NCBI GenBank assembly: GCA_963971535.1
Contig: OZ020598.1
Coordinates: 88,860,985-88,924,984, forward strand
Reading direction: 5' to 3'
Length of the DNA stretch: 64,000 nt
DNA from: Notolepis coatsorum
Taxonomy: Eukaryota; Chordata; Actinopteri; Aulopiformes; Paralepididae
Below the pieces are notes generated by a model that was given only the letters and a program-made list of their open reading frames with translations, was not told the DNA's origin and made no database searches. Positions 20,740-31,902 of the stretch are shown in pieces. Position 1 is the first letter of the stretch. Every line of letters begins with the position of its first letter. The translations under genes were made by a program, and so were the position numbers.

Positions 20740-21632
20740 TGCAGATATACCCTACTCGTCTGAGGACCGCTCAGCAGCGCCACCCACCCGACTGGACTTG
20801 GTTAAGAGTATTGCAGCGAAAACCTGAGAGCGCCGCGCTGCGGCTCTGCAGCTGGATACTATTGCCTGGCCTGGCACACACCCGGAAGATGCCTCCGCTG
20901 CTCCGCTAGTAGAGCCAACGGCAAGAGTCCGAGACTAAAGTGTAGTCAGTCATCAATAGTGAGATATCGCGGTTTATTATTTCGAACAATATCCATATCG
21001 GGACACACTTCATTTTCCAAATGCAACTTAAAGCATCTTGACTTAATTTTTTATTTTAATTTAAAAAATTTATGATTTTTCAACTGTACTGTACCGTTAG
21101 ACGCGACGAGTCAACGTGTTGCTGAACTGAACTCGCTCGGTCGGTCGGTCGGTGTGTCGGTGAGTCGAGAGCAGCCACCAACCGACCGACAGCCACCGAC
21201 CCACGACCGGCTAGCTGGACCTGGCTGTGGCTGCGGGTGACAGACAGATAGGGGGCTGAAGTAGTGAGAGGTTAAAGTTTTTGCCTCAAAGTTTATTATA
21301 TTTCCTCGGACGGAATACTTTAGGGGAGAATATATTCTGAAAGGTGAAGTAGCTGCTCCGCTTCCAGTTCCAGTTCCTCCTAGAAGAAAAGGTCACATTT
21401 GTATAACGTGGCTCCTCGCTGCTGCTTCTATAGAAGAGACCGTTGGAGCCGAACATGGAACCCGCGACCAGCAGCTAGCGGGGCGGCGAGCAGAGGAGGG
21501 CCGACCCGCTGACTGACGTCTCTGGAATAACTGTGTTTTTAAGTTTCGTTGGTTTAAATTGGCCAGATTAGGTCAACTATATTCTTTACACGGGTTGGGG
21601 GTTTGAATTAGGTCAACAACATACATACAACA
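20740..21632 (+). promoter_or_regulatory. b4galt1: Candidate b4galt1 promoter and 5' leader
   Basis: GC- and CpG-richer than its surroundings, with repeated GGTCGGTCGGT and CCGACCGACAGCC motifs near 21135-21200. No TATA box at a clear position. The stretch leads without splice signals to the ATG at 21633 (context ACAACAATG). 20198-20730 is AT-rich and empty. The start site cannot be fixed from sequence. Confidence 0.5.
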
Positions 21633-21966
21633 ATGCCGGGAGATTCGGTTGTCAACTTTAATGTTCTTAACAGAACGTGTAAATTGGTCGTGCTTCTGTG
21701 TTTTCTTCACATTTCGGTCACTTTGATTTTCTACGTGAGGTCTTTGGACATTCGATTAGCCTTTGTGCACGATCAGCAGGTTACAGTTCCGTTTAGGTCG
21801 AAGGAGGACGTCACCATCACCAGCCCGAACGAAGGACATAGAATAACCACAAAACGACAGGAGGAACATATTGAAAAAAACTCTTTTTCCTGGAGTGGCA
21901 CTGCCACTGGAGTGGAAGCGGTTCCCAAAAGACTCGAGAAATGCCCGGAAACATCGCCATTGTTGG
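21633..21966 (+). CDS. b4galt1: Beta-1,4-galactosyltransferase 1, exon 1 (signal anchor and stem)
   Basis: B4GALT1 transfers galactose from UDP-galactose to terminal N-acetylglucosamine in the trans-Golgi. The 111 codons begin MPGDSVVNFNVLNRTCKL, then a hydrophobic signal-anchor helix (residues about 18-35, VVLLCFLHISVTLIFYV) and a polar stem ending CPETSPLL. This is the type II membrane topology of the family. The start corresponds to the short-form Met of mammalian B4GALT1 (MPG...); I see no upstream in-frame extension equivalent to the long form. The donor is GTAAGT at 21967-21972. One base of codon 112 is left over and joins exon 2 to make V of LLVGPL, the conserved sequence at this junction. 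The stem sequence favours B4GALT1 over B4GALT2. Confidence 0.92.
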
Positions 21967-22013
21967 GTAAGTTGTCCGATCTCTACTGTAACTGTACATA
22001 ATGTTCCTTGTGT

Positions 22014-22170
22014 GACTGACAGGGGAAAGGCTTCCACCCAGACAATGTTTCAACAAGACTGAAACTTTAAAGTGCTTCCCAATGTGTGGGACCCTCAGGC
22101 GCCACGGGCCCCCCAGAGAAGTAATGTCACTGCTAGTTAATTCACTATTGGACATTGTTGGCACACTGAT
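22014..22170 (+). repeat. Intron-1 direct duplication, copy 1
   Basis: It shares GACAGGGGAAAGGCTTCCAC, CCAGACAATGTTTC, AAGTGCTTCCCAATGTGTGG and AATGTCACTGCTAGTTAATT with 23183-23340. Between the copies (22170-23183) I see no genes or clear repeats. Confidence 0.85.
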
Positions 22171-23182
22171 ACAACTTAGCCTATCTGAAAAGCCTATCTG
22201 AAAAGTGATAATCTATTCCTGCTTTCATCTCATCCCTGCAGTAGAGACAGTGAAGCAGCTCTGATGAATCATTATATAACATTAAAAGTCACTCCAGTCC
22301 AGGTGGAGGGTACCTGGCCTGGCACCAAAGCAACATTACATTTCTATATGGGGGGGGGGCACATCAAACGGCTTGTGGACCCCGCTAGCAACCACTGCTA
22401 AGTGTAGCCTACTAAAGTACTTGTTGTGTAGTGTTGTCACTTGTCACATGACTGGTCATGCAAGAGTTGAGTTTATCACAGGTTTGAAAGGCTGGCTATA
22501 CCGTCTTGCACCACAACAAGTATGATTGATTTCATCTAAGATCTGACTGGCTGTGATCTCCTCCTGATGTCTGAACCAGGGCTGTGTGTATTGGCATTAA
22601 TCTGGCACTACAATACATTACGATACATATCAAGGTACAGGTGATGTGGAATAATTTGACCAGATATGATTCATGGTGGCGGACAACACACTCTTTGATT
22701 ATGGATAGAGTTTACTCTGATAGAGTTTACTGACAGAGTGACATGTTGCAACATTGAGACGAGAGACCTAGGTTTAATACAGCAATGGCCCTATAGCCTA
22801 GATATCTAAAGAATGGTGAGCTAACAAAGTATACAGGAGAGTAGACAAAACAAATGGACCACTGACTGACATACCTAATACGAATGATAGATATGTACAG
22901 ACACTACAGAGATATCTGGATAATGACGTATACTTATGAGACAGCTGTGGGTGCACTGTGCATGTGTACAAGTTGAGGGCTATGTGTAGAGAGAGGGGGG
23001 TAGAGGGTAGTGTGTGTAGATCCTAGATAGATAGATGTCTGGGAGTGAAGGCTATGTGTGTGTGCCTGTATGTATGATCGTAAGAGGGGTAGAAATAGTG
23101 TGTTGGTAAATTTCCCTGTCATGGGTTAAATTTGGTTTTGAATTTGCCAACAGCAACAACAACAAATGGGTAGGACAAGGAA

Positions 23183-23340
23183 ATTGACAGGGGAAAAGGC
23201 TTCCACCCAGACAATGTTTCGACACGCCTGTAAACTAAAGTGCTTCCCAATGTGTGGGACCCACAGGGGCCCCAGCGAAGAGAGAAATACTGCTTAATGT
23301 CACTGCTAGTTAATTCACTTTCGATATTGGCACACAAAGA
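23183..23340 (+). repeat. Intron-1 direct duplication, copy 2
   Basis: Same blocks as 22014-22170, about 1.17 kb downstream, with small indels. No open frame is kept. It is either a local duplication or two copies of an unrecognised repeat. Confidence 0.85.
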
Positions 23341-23841
23341 GAAGCTCTAAGCAGTGCTGGCTCGGACCAAATCAACATGAACTGTCCATGGGGGTCATGC
23401 ACAGATCTGTTTGGGGGGCGTGGACAGCTTGGGGACCCACCAAGCAACCACTCACTCCCTGCTGCAGTGCTCAGGGAGAGAGAGATTCATGATGTTAGGG
23501 ACATTCAGGAGTCCTATGCAGCAAAACTGGATGGATACAAAAAAAAATTGTAATCTATTTTATTCTTGGAAGTTTGTTTTTATGCTCTGGCTGGCCTCCA
23601 AATTAATGGTTTGTTACCTGCCACAGTTTTTTTGTGTGTAGATGAACTAGACCAGCCATAGCCAAAATGTGCCAGCATTTGGCTAGTGGCCAAGTTCTTC
23701 TCCCACCCTGTTTCTAATGGACGGTCTGTGTGTTCCATCCTAGCCTGAGCATAGGCTTGTTTATACGCAGGCTTGTTTATTATTAGTGCTCCTCTTTTTT
23801 CAGATGTTGAGATGTTTCCTCAGCTGTAGCTCTTGCTGTTT

Positions 23842-23896
<55 letters not shown>
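23842..23896. repeat. (GT)n microsatellite
   Basis: Pure GT run of about 55 bases, followed by a short C-run at 23910-23919. Confidence 0.97.
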
Positions 23897-23899
<3 letters not shown>

Positions 23900-23979
23900 C
23901 TTATCAGTGACCCCCCCCCCAATTTTTTAACAGCCTATTTCTACCTAGAGCTCAACCAAAAAAGAGATGGAAAGAGGGT

Positions 23980-24240
23980 GCTGGATTGATCAGGAAAGAC
24001 AAGTGCTTGTTAAACAGTGTTATGTGTGTAAATTACATAATAACTCGCCAAGGCTGAATTCCAGGTCACCTACAGGCCAGGGAACAAAAGTAACCTTTTG
24101 GTTTATCAGCTAAGGTGGCTGGTAGATTAAAAAAAAAAAAAAAAATATGAATAGCTTTTTGTATATCTCTGTGTTATCTCTCAACTGCAAACATATTGTG
24201 TGTTTTCTTGGCATAGAAAGAAATCTTGATTTCAGAATTT
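23980..24240 (+). repeat. Diverged direct repeat shared with 25620-25684 and 31903-32400
   Basis: Blocks CAGTGTTATGTGTGT, AATTACATAAT, CTGTGTTATCTCTC and TTTTCTTGGCATAGAAAGA occur here and, in the same order, around the hAT MITE and L1 insertion further right. The copy at 25.6-32.4 kb is therefore one repeat split by the insertions. Confidence 0.65.
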
Positions 24241-24605
24241 CAAACATAATTTTCTTTAACAAACTTGCATCAACAAATTTCCTTTTCAAGCACTATAAGC
24301 CAGGTCTAGAGTATATGTGAATAATAATTAGAAAATATTTATTTACAATTTAACACCTTTTTGAACACATTTTCCAAAATAAGTCCTTCAAATTTGCATT
24401 ACCGCAACAGTCTTAAAACTTCAAGACAATAAGAAAAGTGTATACATTTTCAAAGTTTTAAGAATTGATTATTAACAGTCATAGACACATACCTGAAACT
24501 ATGAAATAATATATATTTTTAAATAATCATTTTTAGAATAGTTTGTCATATTACTCTCATTACCGCAACATCTTCTGCAGTCGACAACCTCATTTTTGTG
24601 ATATT

Positions 24606-25583
24606 TCATGGAAACCTGAATTTTTGGGAGGTGGGTCCATCTGAAATAAAATGGATGTGCTTCACTTCTGGATGTTCCTCCCGGATGGACTTGAGCACTG
24701 GATTAAGATGAGCCCACGTTGCAACAGCATCATGTTTTAGGGACGCTGACAGAGACGCAAAAGACTCCACACGTCCCCCACTCAGGTATTGGACCCCAGT
24801 ATGAAGCGTCACTTGCTGGTTCCCGCCACCAAAGTGGGTGTCTTTCACTTCCCTGGTGTACTTACAGCTGTAGTTCTCACTGTAATCAATGTGGACGGCC
24901 ACCTCTTTCTCAGTAAGGTTCTCCTTGAGTGACTTCAGCCTCTGGAACTGGTGCTGGATGTTATACACATGAATGGCCAGTTTATTTACATGGTCCTTAG
25001 TGAGGTCAACAAGTTTGTCGATAGATGTGTGTGTCTTCTCCAGTGCTGTGTTTTTGACATTCGTCTCCTCCAGTGCACCATCTTTTCCCTTTTTTGTGAT
25101 TTTACCTGTCCGGGTAACCCACTGGTCCCAGGAAATTATGTTTCCCTTGGTTGATGGATCAATAGTTGTAGGGAAGGTTTTGCCTTGGCATTGAATGCAC
25201 CTTCTGTACATGCATTCCACATCACTTGAGCTGCAGACACAGGACTCAACTATTTCAGTTGTGGATGGTGTGGCAACAATCCCAAGCTGGTGAAGCTTCT
25301 TGATTTTGAATAGGAAATTCTCGTGGATTTTGCAGGCACAGGTTTCTCTTTGGGAAACGTTGGGTCTCACGATCCAAAAGGGCTTCAGTCTGCAGAACTG
25401 AGCCCTTGAGAGTTTGTAGCGAGGGTGCTGACTGAGACATTTAACATGTAGTCTCTCCATAGTGTCAGTCAGTGCCCTCTTCCTGAACACTTGTCCTTTC
25501 TTGCGGACTTCCCCTGTTTTGCCATTGATGACGGTTGAGTTGTCATCCTGGTGCAAGAAACGACTCACAACATGTCCCATCAA
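24606..25583 (-). pseudogene. Unassigned transposon-like protein, possible DDE transposase fragment
   Basis: A 325-codon open frame on the minus strand. I do not recognise a named family with certainty. It has a cysteine-rich patch near residues 80-140 (CACKIHEN, CVCSSSDVECMYRRCIQC) that could bind zinc, a central helical region rich in charged residues (IHVYNIQHQFQRLKSLKENL), then HIDYSENYSCKY and, about 80 residues later, HFISDGPTSQ. The two aspartates in short hydrophobic strands are placed as in an RNase H-fold DDE transposase, which is inference. The frame stops right after the second motif, and similar residues continue in the next frame (24560-24600), so the protein is truncated. A codon before the first ATG is TTG. 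The copy lies alone in b4galt1 intron 1 with no inverted ends found. A host-derived gene is less likely. Confidence 0.5.
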
Positions 25584-25903
25584 TCGTCTCTGGCTGTTGT
25601 TGGGCAGGGTCTACTGAGGCTTCAGAATGTGGATTCATCAGGAAAGAAAGTTGTTTGTTCACTTTCAGTGTTATGTGTGTGAATTAGGGGTGTAACGGTA
25701 CACAAAAACCACGGTACGGTACGTACCTCAGTTTTGAAGTCACGGTTCGGTACAGGTTTTCGGTACAGTGGGGGAAAGTTTGGCTTTCCATGTTCCACTC
25801 AGGGGTGATGTAGTGTGAAGTAACTAATTGTACTTGTAGGGCTGTCAACGAATATTTTCTATATTGAAATTAATAATCGACTTGTATTTAAAAAAAAAAA
25901 ATT

Positions 25904-26392
25904 GTGGGGCTTGATGAAGCAGTGAACTGCGAAGATACCAACTTTCCAAAAGAGTTATCAACGATTTTGGATAACACCGATCCAAACAAAGTGCCAGAAG
26001 TGGAACAAGTTTACAGAATCGGTTCCCAGGGGCAAAGTATCAACGGGCCGAGAGTCATCATTGTCACTCTGCGGAAAACTACAACAAGGGATGACATCAT
26101 CAAATATGCTCGCAACCAACGTGGGAAGCTGAAGTATGGTGATAAACCAATATTTATCTACGAAGATTTGAGCAAAGAGGCCATCATCCGACGTCTACCA
26201 TACAAAGATGTGATGCAAAAGCTGTACAAAGCCGGCTACAAGCCAAGGCTATCATATCCGGCGCTGTTATCATTCTTGGGCAATAACGGCCGCAGGTCAG
26301 GTCCATATACACCTTTTGAAGCTGAGGATTTCCTGAATCAAAAAAATGGAGCAAATAACCCAAAGCATGACGAAAATGCCGGAAACAGTTAA
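25904..26392 (+). CDS. L1 ORF1p C-terminal fragment (RNA-binding protein)
   Basis: ORF1p is the trimeric RNA-binding chaperone of L1. The visible 162 codons include an RRM-like stretch (GPRVIIVTLRKTTTRDDIIK, residues about 45-65) followed by KLKYGDKPIFIYEDLSKEAI and the C-terminal domain (LYKAGYKPRLSYPALLSF...TPFEAEDFL). This is the order of the Transposase_22 family. The N-terminal coiled coil is missing because the element is 5'-truncated, and the apparent start is a GTG without meaning. Trans-complementation by ORF1p from elsewhere would be needed for this copy to move. Confidence 0.85.
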   Translation: MGLDEAVNCEDTNFPKELSTILDNTDPNKVPEVEQVYRIGSQGQSINGPRVIIVTLRKTTTRDDIIKYARNQRGKLKYGDKPIFIYEDLSKEAIIRRLPYKDVMQKLYKAGYKPRLSYPALLSFLGNNGRRSGPYTPFEAEDFLNQKNGANNPKHDENAGNS

Positions 26393-27630
26393 GCCTCTCT
26401 CTCAATATATACCAGTGTTGGAATGACTTTATTGTGTTCATCAATAAGGTCATTCCACCAGTGTTGGAATGACATTGTTGTGTTCATCATGTACTGTGTA
26501 TAATACGATTCATAATACATTATAATTTCAGTCTCTGGTCTCTGAGGGGACAAATAAATATCATTGCAAAAAGATCTATCTGGAATATTCTGGGTTTATC
26601 GCTCAAATGCCCTGGGTCTCTTTATCATTCTGGAAAGTAAAAAAGTCTAGGCACTAGTATATTCTACAACCTTCTAGAATATAAGGCACCATGACAACGA
26701 AGCATACAACTCTAACAATAACATTCGGTGTGTATACACATAGCAGATAATAAATTAAATGAAGTGCAATCAGTCCTTAATAATACTTTAAAAATTTAAC
26801 CACACATAAACGTATGAGCACAGCAAGGTTATTCTAACAATTTAAGTAATCACTCCATTAAAGGCACATTGAAGCGCTAAAAGGCGCTGCTTTTCTATCT
26901 TATCTAATCAGTTAAATCGGTTCTAGTGGCTTCTCCACGTTGATAATTATTTATCTCTTATTCCTTATCTATATCTTTCCATTGATTTTTATTTTATTTA
27001 ATTTTTTCTTCTCATTACTCTATATTTTTTAAATATATTTTAACTTACATTGTTCTTTTCCAATGTTCTTCACATTAAGGTGTCAATATTACTCTATATT
27101 TTTTAAATATATTTTAACTTACATTATTCTTTTCCAATGTTCTTCACATTAAGGTGTCAATATTGCTCTACAATCTTTTCCTTTTTTTCCCCCACGTTAG
27201 TGGAGGGTTCAAAGGAATATGTCGATAAAGGTTTATTCTCTTTTTTTATTTTATTTTTTATTTTTATTTTTATGTTATTTATCACAATACTTCATTACAG
27301 TAAGGGAAGGTGCAAGACCAAAAGCGACATTCTATTGCAATAGAATGGAAATGTTAGATCCTATGGCAATTAGCATAGGAAAATTAGGATTACAATGCTC
27401 AGTTTGGGCAATCCGGTGGACCATGGGAGAAAGTCAATCGCGGAGGATGTGTTCTTGGAACACAGGCATGTTCGACTTTCTGGGTGAGGGGAAAATAGGG
27501 GATTTTTATTTGTATATATATATGTTTTTAAGCTCAGCTCTCAACGGGACCTCATTAATTGGATGTGCATCTATTGTAGCTTCATACTCCAGAAACATTA
27601 CCAAAAACTACACGAAAACATGCATAGACT

Positions 27631-30600
27631 ATGGCTAGTTTGAATATAATGGTATGGAACACCGGTGGGATAAACAAACAACACAAGCGCAAAAGCGTGC
27701 TCACACTGATGAAAAAAGAACATGTGGACGTGGCTCTATTAAGCGAAACGCACATTTTAGAGGGAGACATAAATACGTTAGCGGATAACATATACCATAA
27801 TATTAGTCACTCTTCTTTTGCTACGAGAACTAGAGGGGTAGCCATAGTCGTCAGACGCAAATTAAATATCGAATTGAAAGGGGTATGGTCGGATGCTGAG
27901 GGGCGCATAACTATAGCTAGGATTATACACAATAACAGGAAAATTGCATTGGCAGCGGTATATGCCCCGAATTTGTACGAAGTGGGTTTCTTCACTTCAC
28001 TAACAGGAGAAATGTTAAACCATCCCGAGTACTCATATATAATAGGTGCGGATTTTAATGCCATTTGGAACCCAAGGATGGACAAAACTTACCTTTCCTT
28101 CTCCAGCGAACAAAAGAATTCATCTAAAGCATTAAAAGATTGGTCGAAATCAACAGGAGTAACTGATTTATGGCGTTCACTTAACCCCATGACCCGCAAG
28201 TACTCCTGTCGTTCGGCGAGACACAACACACTATCCAGAATTGATTACGTCTTTGCATCCCCGAGAATATTTGATAAATATGAAGTGGAAATGACACCCA
28301 ATGCGCTATCAGATCACTGCTACTTAATCCTGAAAGCAACATTTGGTACACTATCTGCCCGGGCCCCAAGATGGCGTTTTAATTCGATGCTGCTTAACAA
28401 CAAGGAATTCATTACACAAATTAAAGAAGCTCTCACAGTATTCCTACGGGATAATGCTAACTCGGTGCAAGATCCCAGAATATTATGGATGTCGGTAAAG
28501 AATATGATCAAGGATTTCTCGGATAGATTTACCTCCATATTGCGCAAAAATCAAAACACAAAACTGTCTGAAATGGAAACGCTTTACTCAACGCTTTTTA
28601 ATTCTTTAAAATACAACAACTCTACTAGACTAGATAACCAAGTTAACATTCTAAAGACAGAGATCAAAGCAATGTACAGACAAAAATCGGAATTGCAAAT
28701 ACGCAGCACAAGACAACAGCAGTACTTCCAAGGTTCTAAACCTAGTCACCTATTAGCCATGCGACTAAGAATTAATGCAAAATTTGCAGATATAACTGCC
28801 ATTAGGAAACAACAAGCTCTAGTAACAGAACCCAAAATAATAAACGATACATTCAAAGAATTCTACTCCGATTTATATAACTCAGAAACGACCTTTGATC
28901 AAGACAAATTAGACACATATCTTAATCAAATTACTCTCCCTAAACTTACGGAGGAAGACGCTAAACAGTTAGAAGTACCGATCACATTAGAAGAACTCAA
29001 GAAGGCCATATCCGGAATGAAAAACGGCAAAGCTCCGGGAATTGACGGTATCCCATCAGAAATGTACATTTCTTGCTGGGACATATTTGGACCCTTATTA
29101 CTAAATATGATCTTATACTCAGTCAAAGAGGGAAGCTTCATTGAACACCAAAATACCGCACTCATTTCAGTTCTTCACAAAAAAGACAAAGACCCCACTG
29201 AGTGCGGTAGTTACCGTCCTTTAAGCCTCCTCGGAACCGATGTCAAACTGTACTCTAAGATATTAGCCATCAGATTGCAAAAGCATATGACGTCTTTAGT
29301 TCATCCGGACCAAACAGGCTTCATAAAAGGTCGCCTGATCAATGATAACATAAGGCGAATACTGCACGTACTAGATACAGACAAAGAGGACATCACACCT
29401 AAGGCGATACTATCCCTGGATGCTATGAAAGCATTTGACAGGTTGGAATGGTCGTTTCTATGGGCAGTATTGGAAAGGATGGGGTTAGGAAAAGGTTTCA
29501 TTGATATGATTAAAGTACTATACAAGGACCCATCGGCCAGGATTACAACAGGCACATTCATCTCCGATATCTTTCCGGTATCACGCTCAGCCAGACAAGG
29601 TTGCCCTCTTAGTCCCGGACTATTCGATCTATCATTAGAACCTTTAGCACAATTTATAAGACAATCCCAACACATAGAACCAATAGTAATCAAGGGCACA
29701 CATCATAAAATTAGTTTATATGCGGACGACGTAATATTGTTCATGCAAAACCCCAACAACACATTGCCGCATATACTCAAGTTGATAGAGAACTTTGGTG
29801 ATTTATCGGGATTTAAAATAAATTGGCCTAAGTCGGCTTTTCTTCCCCTTAACACCAGTGCAAAAAAAGAGACAACCCTCCCAGGTGCGATACCCATGGT
29901 CAAACATTTCAGATGCTTGGGTGTGGAAATATTTCCCACCATAAGACAAACGGTGAAGCACAATTACACAAAAATACAGAACAAAATCAAAGACGACCTG
30001 GACAGGTGGGCAAAACTTAAAAACTCAGTACAGGCAAGGGTATCAATAGTTAAGATGGATGTATTACCAAGAATCAATTTCTTCAGCTCAATGCTTCCGT
30101 TACCTCCTCCAGAGGGCTACTGGAAAAGATTACAAACCTCCACATACAAATTTATTTGGAATAACAAACCACCTCGCATAAAAAGATCCACCGCACAGAG
30201 AAATAAAGCAGACGGTGGCATGGCAGTCCCAGATTTTTTACAATATTTTAATGCCTTCACATTAAGACCATTGAAGAAGATATGGTTTGACCCCGAGGCT
30301 TTGGTATCTTGGAGAAAATTAGAAGAAAACATAGTAGCCCCACAGAGATTGAAAGACATAGCATACACTAAACTTTCAATCAAGCATTGTGAGCGAGAAT
30401 TTGGCCCAATAATTACCCATGCAATCAGGACATGGCGGGAAACACAAAGGAAATTTCCTAACCCTCAAGTATGGCATAATCACACTCCCATATTCAATAA
30501 CAATGCTCTCTTAATGGGAAAACGACCTATAAGATTCCCTATATGGGAAGAGAGAGGCATACACTCATTAGGGGATATTTTTAATAACAAGGGCCTCTGT

Positions 30601-31398
30601 AGTTATGTCGAAATATGCATAAAGTTTAACCTCACCGAGTCCACATGGCTTTTTTACATACAGTTACGACTTTGTATGAGATCTCACGGTGTTCCATTAC
30701 TCATACCAATTGAACACCACAGATACCACAAATTTTTCTATGAAAGAGATACATTGGGAGGTTTTGTATCAGGTTTTTATTATCAATTACTAACGTCCTC
30801 GTATGAAACCCTTCAACTAGACAATGTCTGGAGGAGGGATATACCAGACCTGGAAAATGACTTTGATTGGCAAGGAGCCTGGGCAAATGTCCGACTTACA
30901 TCAAGGAACCCGGATCATCAACAAATCAATCTGAACTATATTCACAGGACATACTTGACTCCTATAAGGCTGTGCAAAATGGGGCTTATACAAGACTCCA
31001 AATGCTCCCAATGTACAAATGGGGACGAAGGAACATTTATGCACATGTATTGGGACTGCCCACCAGTTAAGGCATTCTGGAAAGATGTGTCCCAACAATT
31101 ATCAATACTCGTATTTTGGAATATACCTGTACACCCCGCGGTATTGCTATTGAATGATGTTTTTGAGTTTGCAGTGAATCCACAACTAAAAAGATTAGTT
31201 TTATCGGGTATCACAGTAGCTAAAAAACTGATCGCATCACGTTGGTTTCAACCGGAAAAAATGTGCCGGAAAGTGTGGTTTCTTACATATCTCGATGTGA
31301 TATATCAAGAAATATCTACAGCAAGAATTCTGGGGCTCAATGAATCCAAAATGTCAATGTGGTTAGAAGTGGTGGAGAGAATAAAAGCTAGCCTATAA
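27631..31398 (+). CDS. L1 ORF2p: endonuclease and reverse transcriptase, intact
   Basis: An uninterrupted frame of 1255 codons. The APE-type endonuclease covers residues 1-235, with catalytic-type residues in MVWNTGG (N), LLSETH (E), GADFNAI (D, N), RIDYVFA (D) and ALSDHC (S-D-H). The reverse transcriptase spans about 450-750: MKNGKAPGIDGIPSE, LHKKDKDPTECGSYRPLSLL, LSLDAMKAFDRLEW (D), RQGCPLSPGLF and LYADDVILF (YADD). A C-terminal cysteine knuckle CSQC...HMYWDC lies near residue 1126. All catalytic residues are present and no frameshift is seen, so ORF2 looks recently active. The ATG at 27631 fits the start of the endonuclease domain. The long A tail also suggests youth. Confidence 0.95.
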   Translation: MASLNIMVWNTGGINKQHKRKSVLTLMKKEHVDVALLSETHILEGDINTLADNIYHNISHSSFATRTRGVAIVVRRKLNIELKGVWSDAEGRITIARIIHNNRKIALAAVYAPNLYEVGFFTSLTGEMLNHPEYSYIIGADFNAIWNPRMDKTYLSFSSEQKNSSKALKDWSKSTGVTDLWRSLNPMTRKYSCRSARHNTLSRIDYVFASPRIFDKYEVEMTPNALSDHCYLILKATFGTLSARAPRWRFNSMLLNNKEFITQIKEALTVFLRDNANSVQDPRILWMSVKNMIKDFSDRFTSILRKNQNTKLSEMETLYSTLFNSLKYNNSTRLDNQVNILKTEIKAMYRQKSELQIRSTRQQQYFQGSKPSHLLAMRLRINAKFADITAIRKQQALVTEPKIINDTFKEFYSDLYNSETTFDQDKLDTYLNQITLPKLTEEDAKQLEVPITLEELKKAISGMKNGKAPGIDGIPSEMYISCWDIFGPLLLNMILYSVKEGSFIEHQNTALISVLHKKDKDPTECGSYRPLSLLGTDVKLYSKILAIRLQKHMTSLVHPDQTGFIKGRLINDNIRRILHVLDTDKEDITPKAILSLDAMKAFDRLEWSFLWAVLERMGLGKGFIDMIKVLYKDPSARITTGTFISDIFPVSRSARQGCPLSPGLFDLSLEPLAQFIRQSQHIEPIVIKGTHHKISLYADDVILFMQNPNNTLPHILKLIENFGDLSGFKINWPKSAFLPLNTSAKKETTLPGAIPMVKHFRCLGVEIFPTIRQTVKHNYTKIQNKIKDDLDRWAKLKNSVQARVSIVKMDVLPRINFFSSMLPLPPPEGYWKRLQTSTYKFIWNNKPPRIKRSTAQRNKADGGMAVPDFLQYFNAFTLRPLKKIWFDPEALVSWRKLEENIVAPQRLKDIAYTKLSIKHCEREFGPIITHAIRTWRETQRKFPNPQVWHNHTPIFNNNALLMGKRPIRFPIWEERGIHSLGDIFNNKGLCSYVEICIKFNLTESTWLFYIQLRLCMRSHGVPLLIPIEHHRYHKFFYERDTLGGFVSGFYYQLLTSSYETLQLDNVWRRDIPDLENDFDWQGAWANVRLTSRNPDHQQINLNYIHRTYLTPIRLCKMGLIQDSKCSQCTNGDEGTFMHMYWDCPPVKAFWKDVSQQLSILVFWNIPVHPAVLLLNDVFEFAVNPQLKRLVLSGITVAKKLIASRWFQPEKMCRKVWFLTYLDVIYQEISTARILGLNESKMSMWLEVVERIKASL

Positions 31399-31902
31399 TG
31401 GTAGTGTCTGGTTAGGAGTGAGGGATAATGGAGGTACTATCCAAGAGGGGGTCCGGGAGGGGGGGGTTTGAGCTGGAGCATATGTGTGTAGGGTTTTAGA
31501 AAATAGGTATTAGGGGTATATTATATACTAACATTTATATAATTGTAATTTCGCTGGATATACACTGTATACGGTTAAAATGTTATTATTGACTATTTTT
31601 GTTTTATCCTGTTTCTGTACTTGCATATATTTTAACCACCTTTACTGAAAGTTTCATTATACATTGTGTGTGGAGTACTGACTTTTAATAAGTTTTGTTT
31701 TGCAATAATAAAAAAAATTAAAAAAAAAAAAAAAAAAAAAGAATAATAATTATATTACAGTAGATTGTGAAAAAAACAATGGGTACAGTGGTTAACATAC
31801 CGTTGTATTCGTTCGGTACACTACACAGCCGTTCAGTACGGTACACACTGAAACTGTTCGGTTCGGTACGGATACGTGTACATTTACACCCCTGGTGTGA
31901 AT

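Larger units (their letters stand above)
25890..31741 (+). mobile_element. L1-type LINE, 5'-truncated, with intact ORF2 and poly(A) tail
   Basis: The copy starts within ORF1 at about 25890, carries the ORF1 C-terminal part, about 1.2 kb between the frames, a full ORF2, a short 3' UTR and a long A tail (31711-31740). Poly(A) and the two-ORF layout are typical of the L1 clade; sequence and length fit fish L1/Tx1-type elements. Confidence 0.9.
25685..31894. mobile_element. hAT MITE split by an L1 insertion, 8-bp target duplication
   Basis: The left end TAGGGGTGTAACGGTACA and right end TGTACATTTACACCCCTG are inverted. GTGTGAAT is duplicated exactly at 25677-25684 and 31895-31902. The internal sequence repeats GGTTCGGTACGG-like motifs on both sides of the L1. 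Confidence 0.9.
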
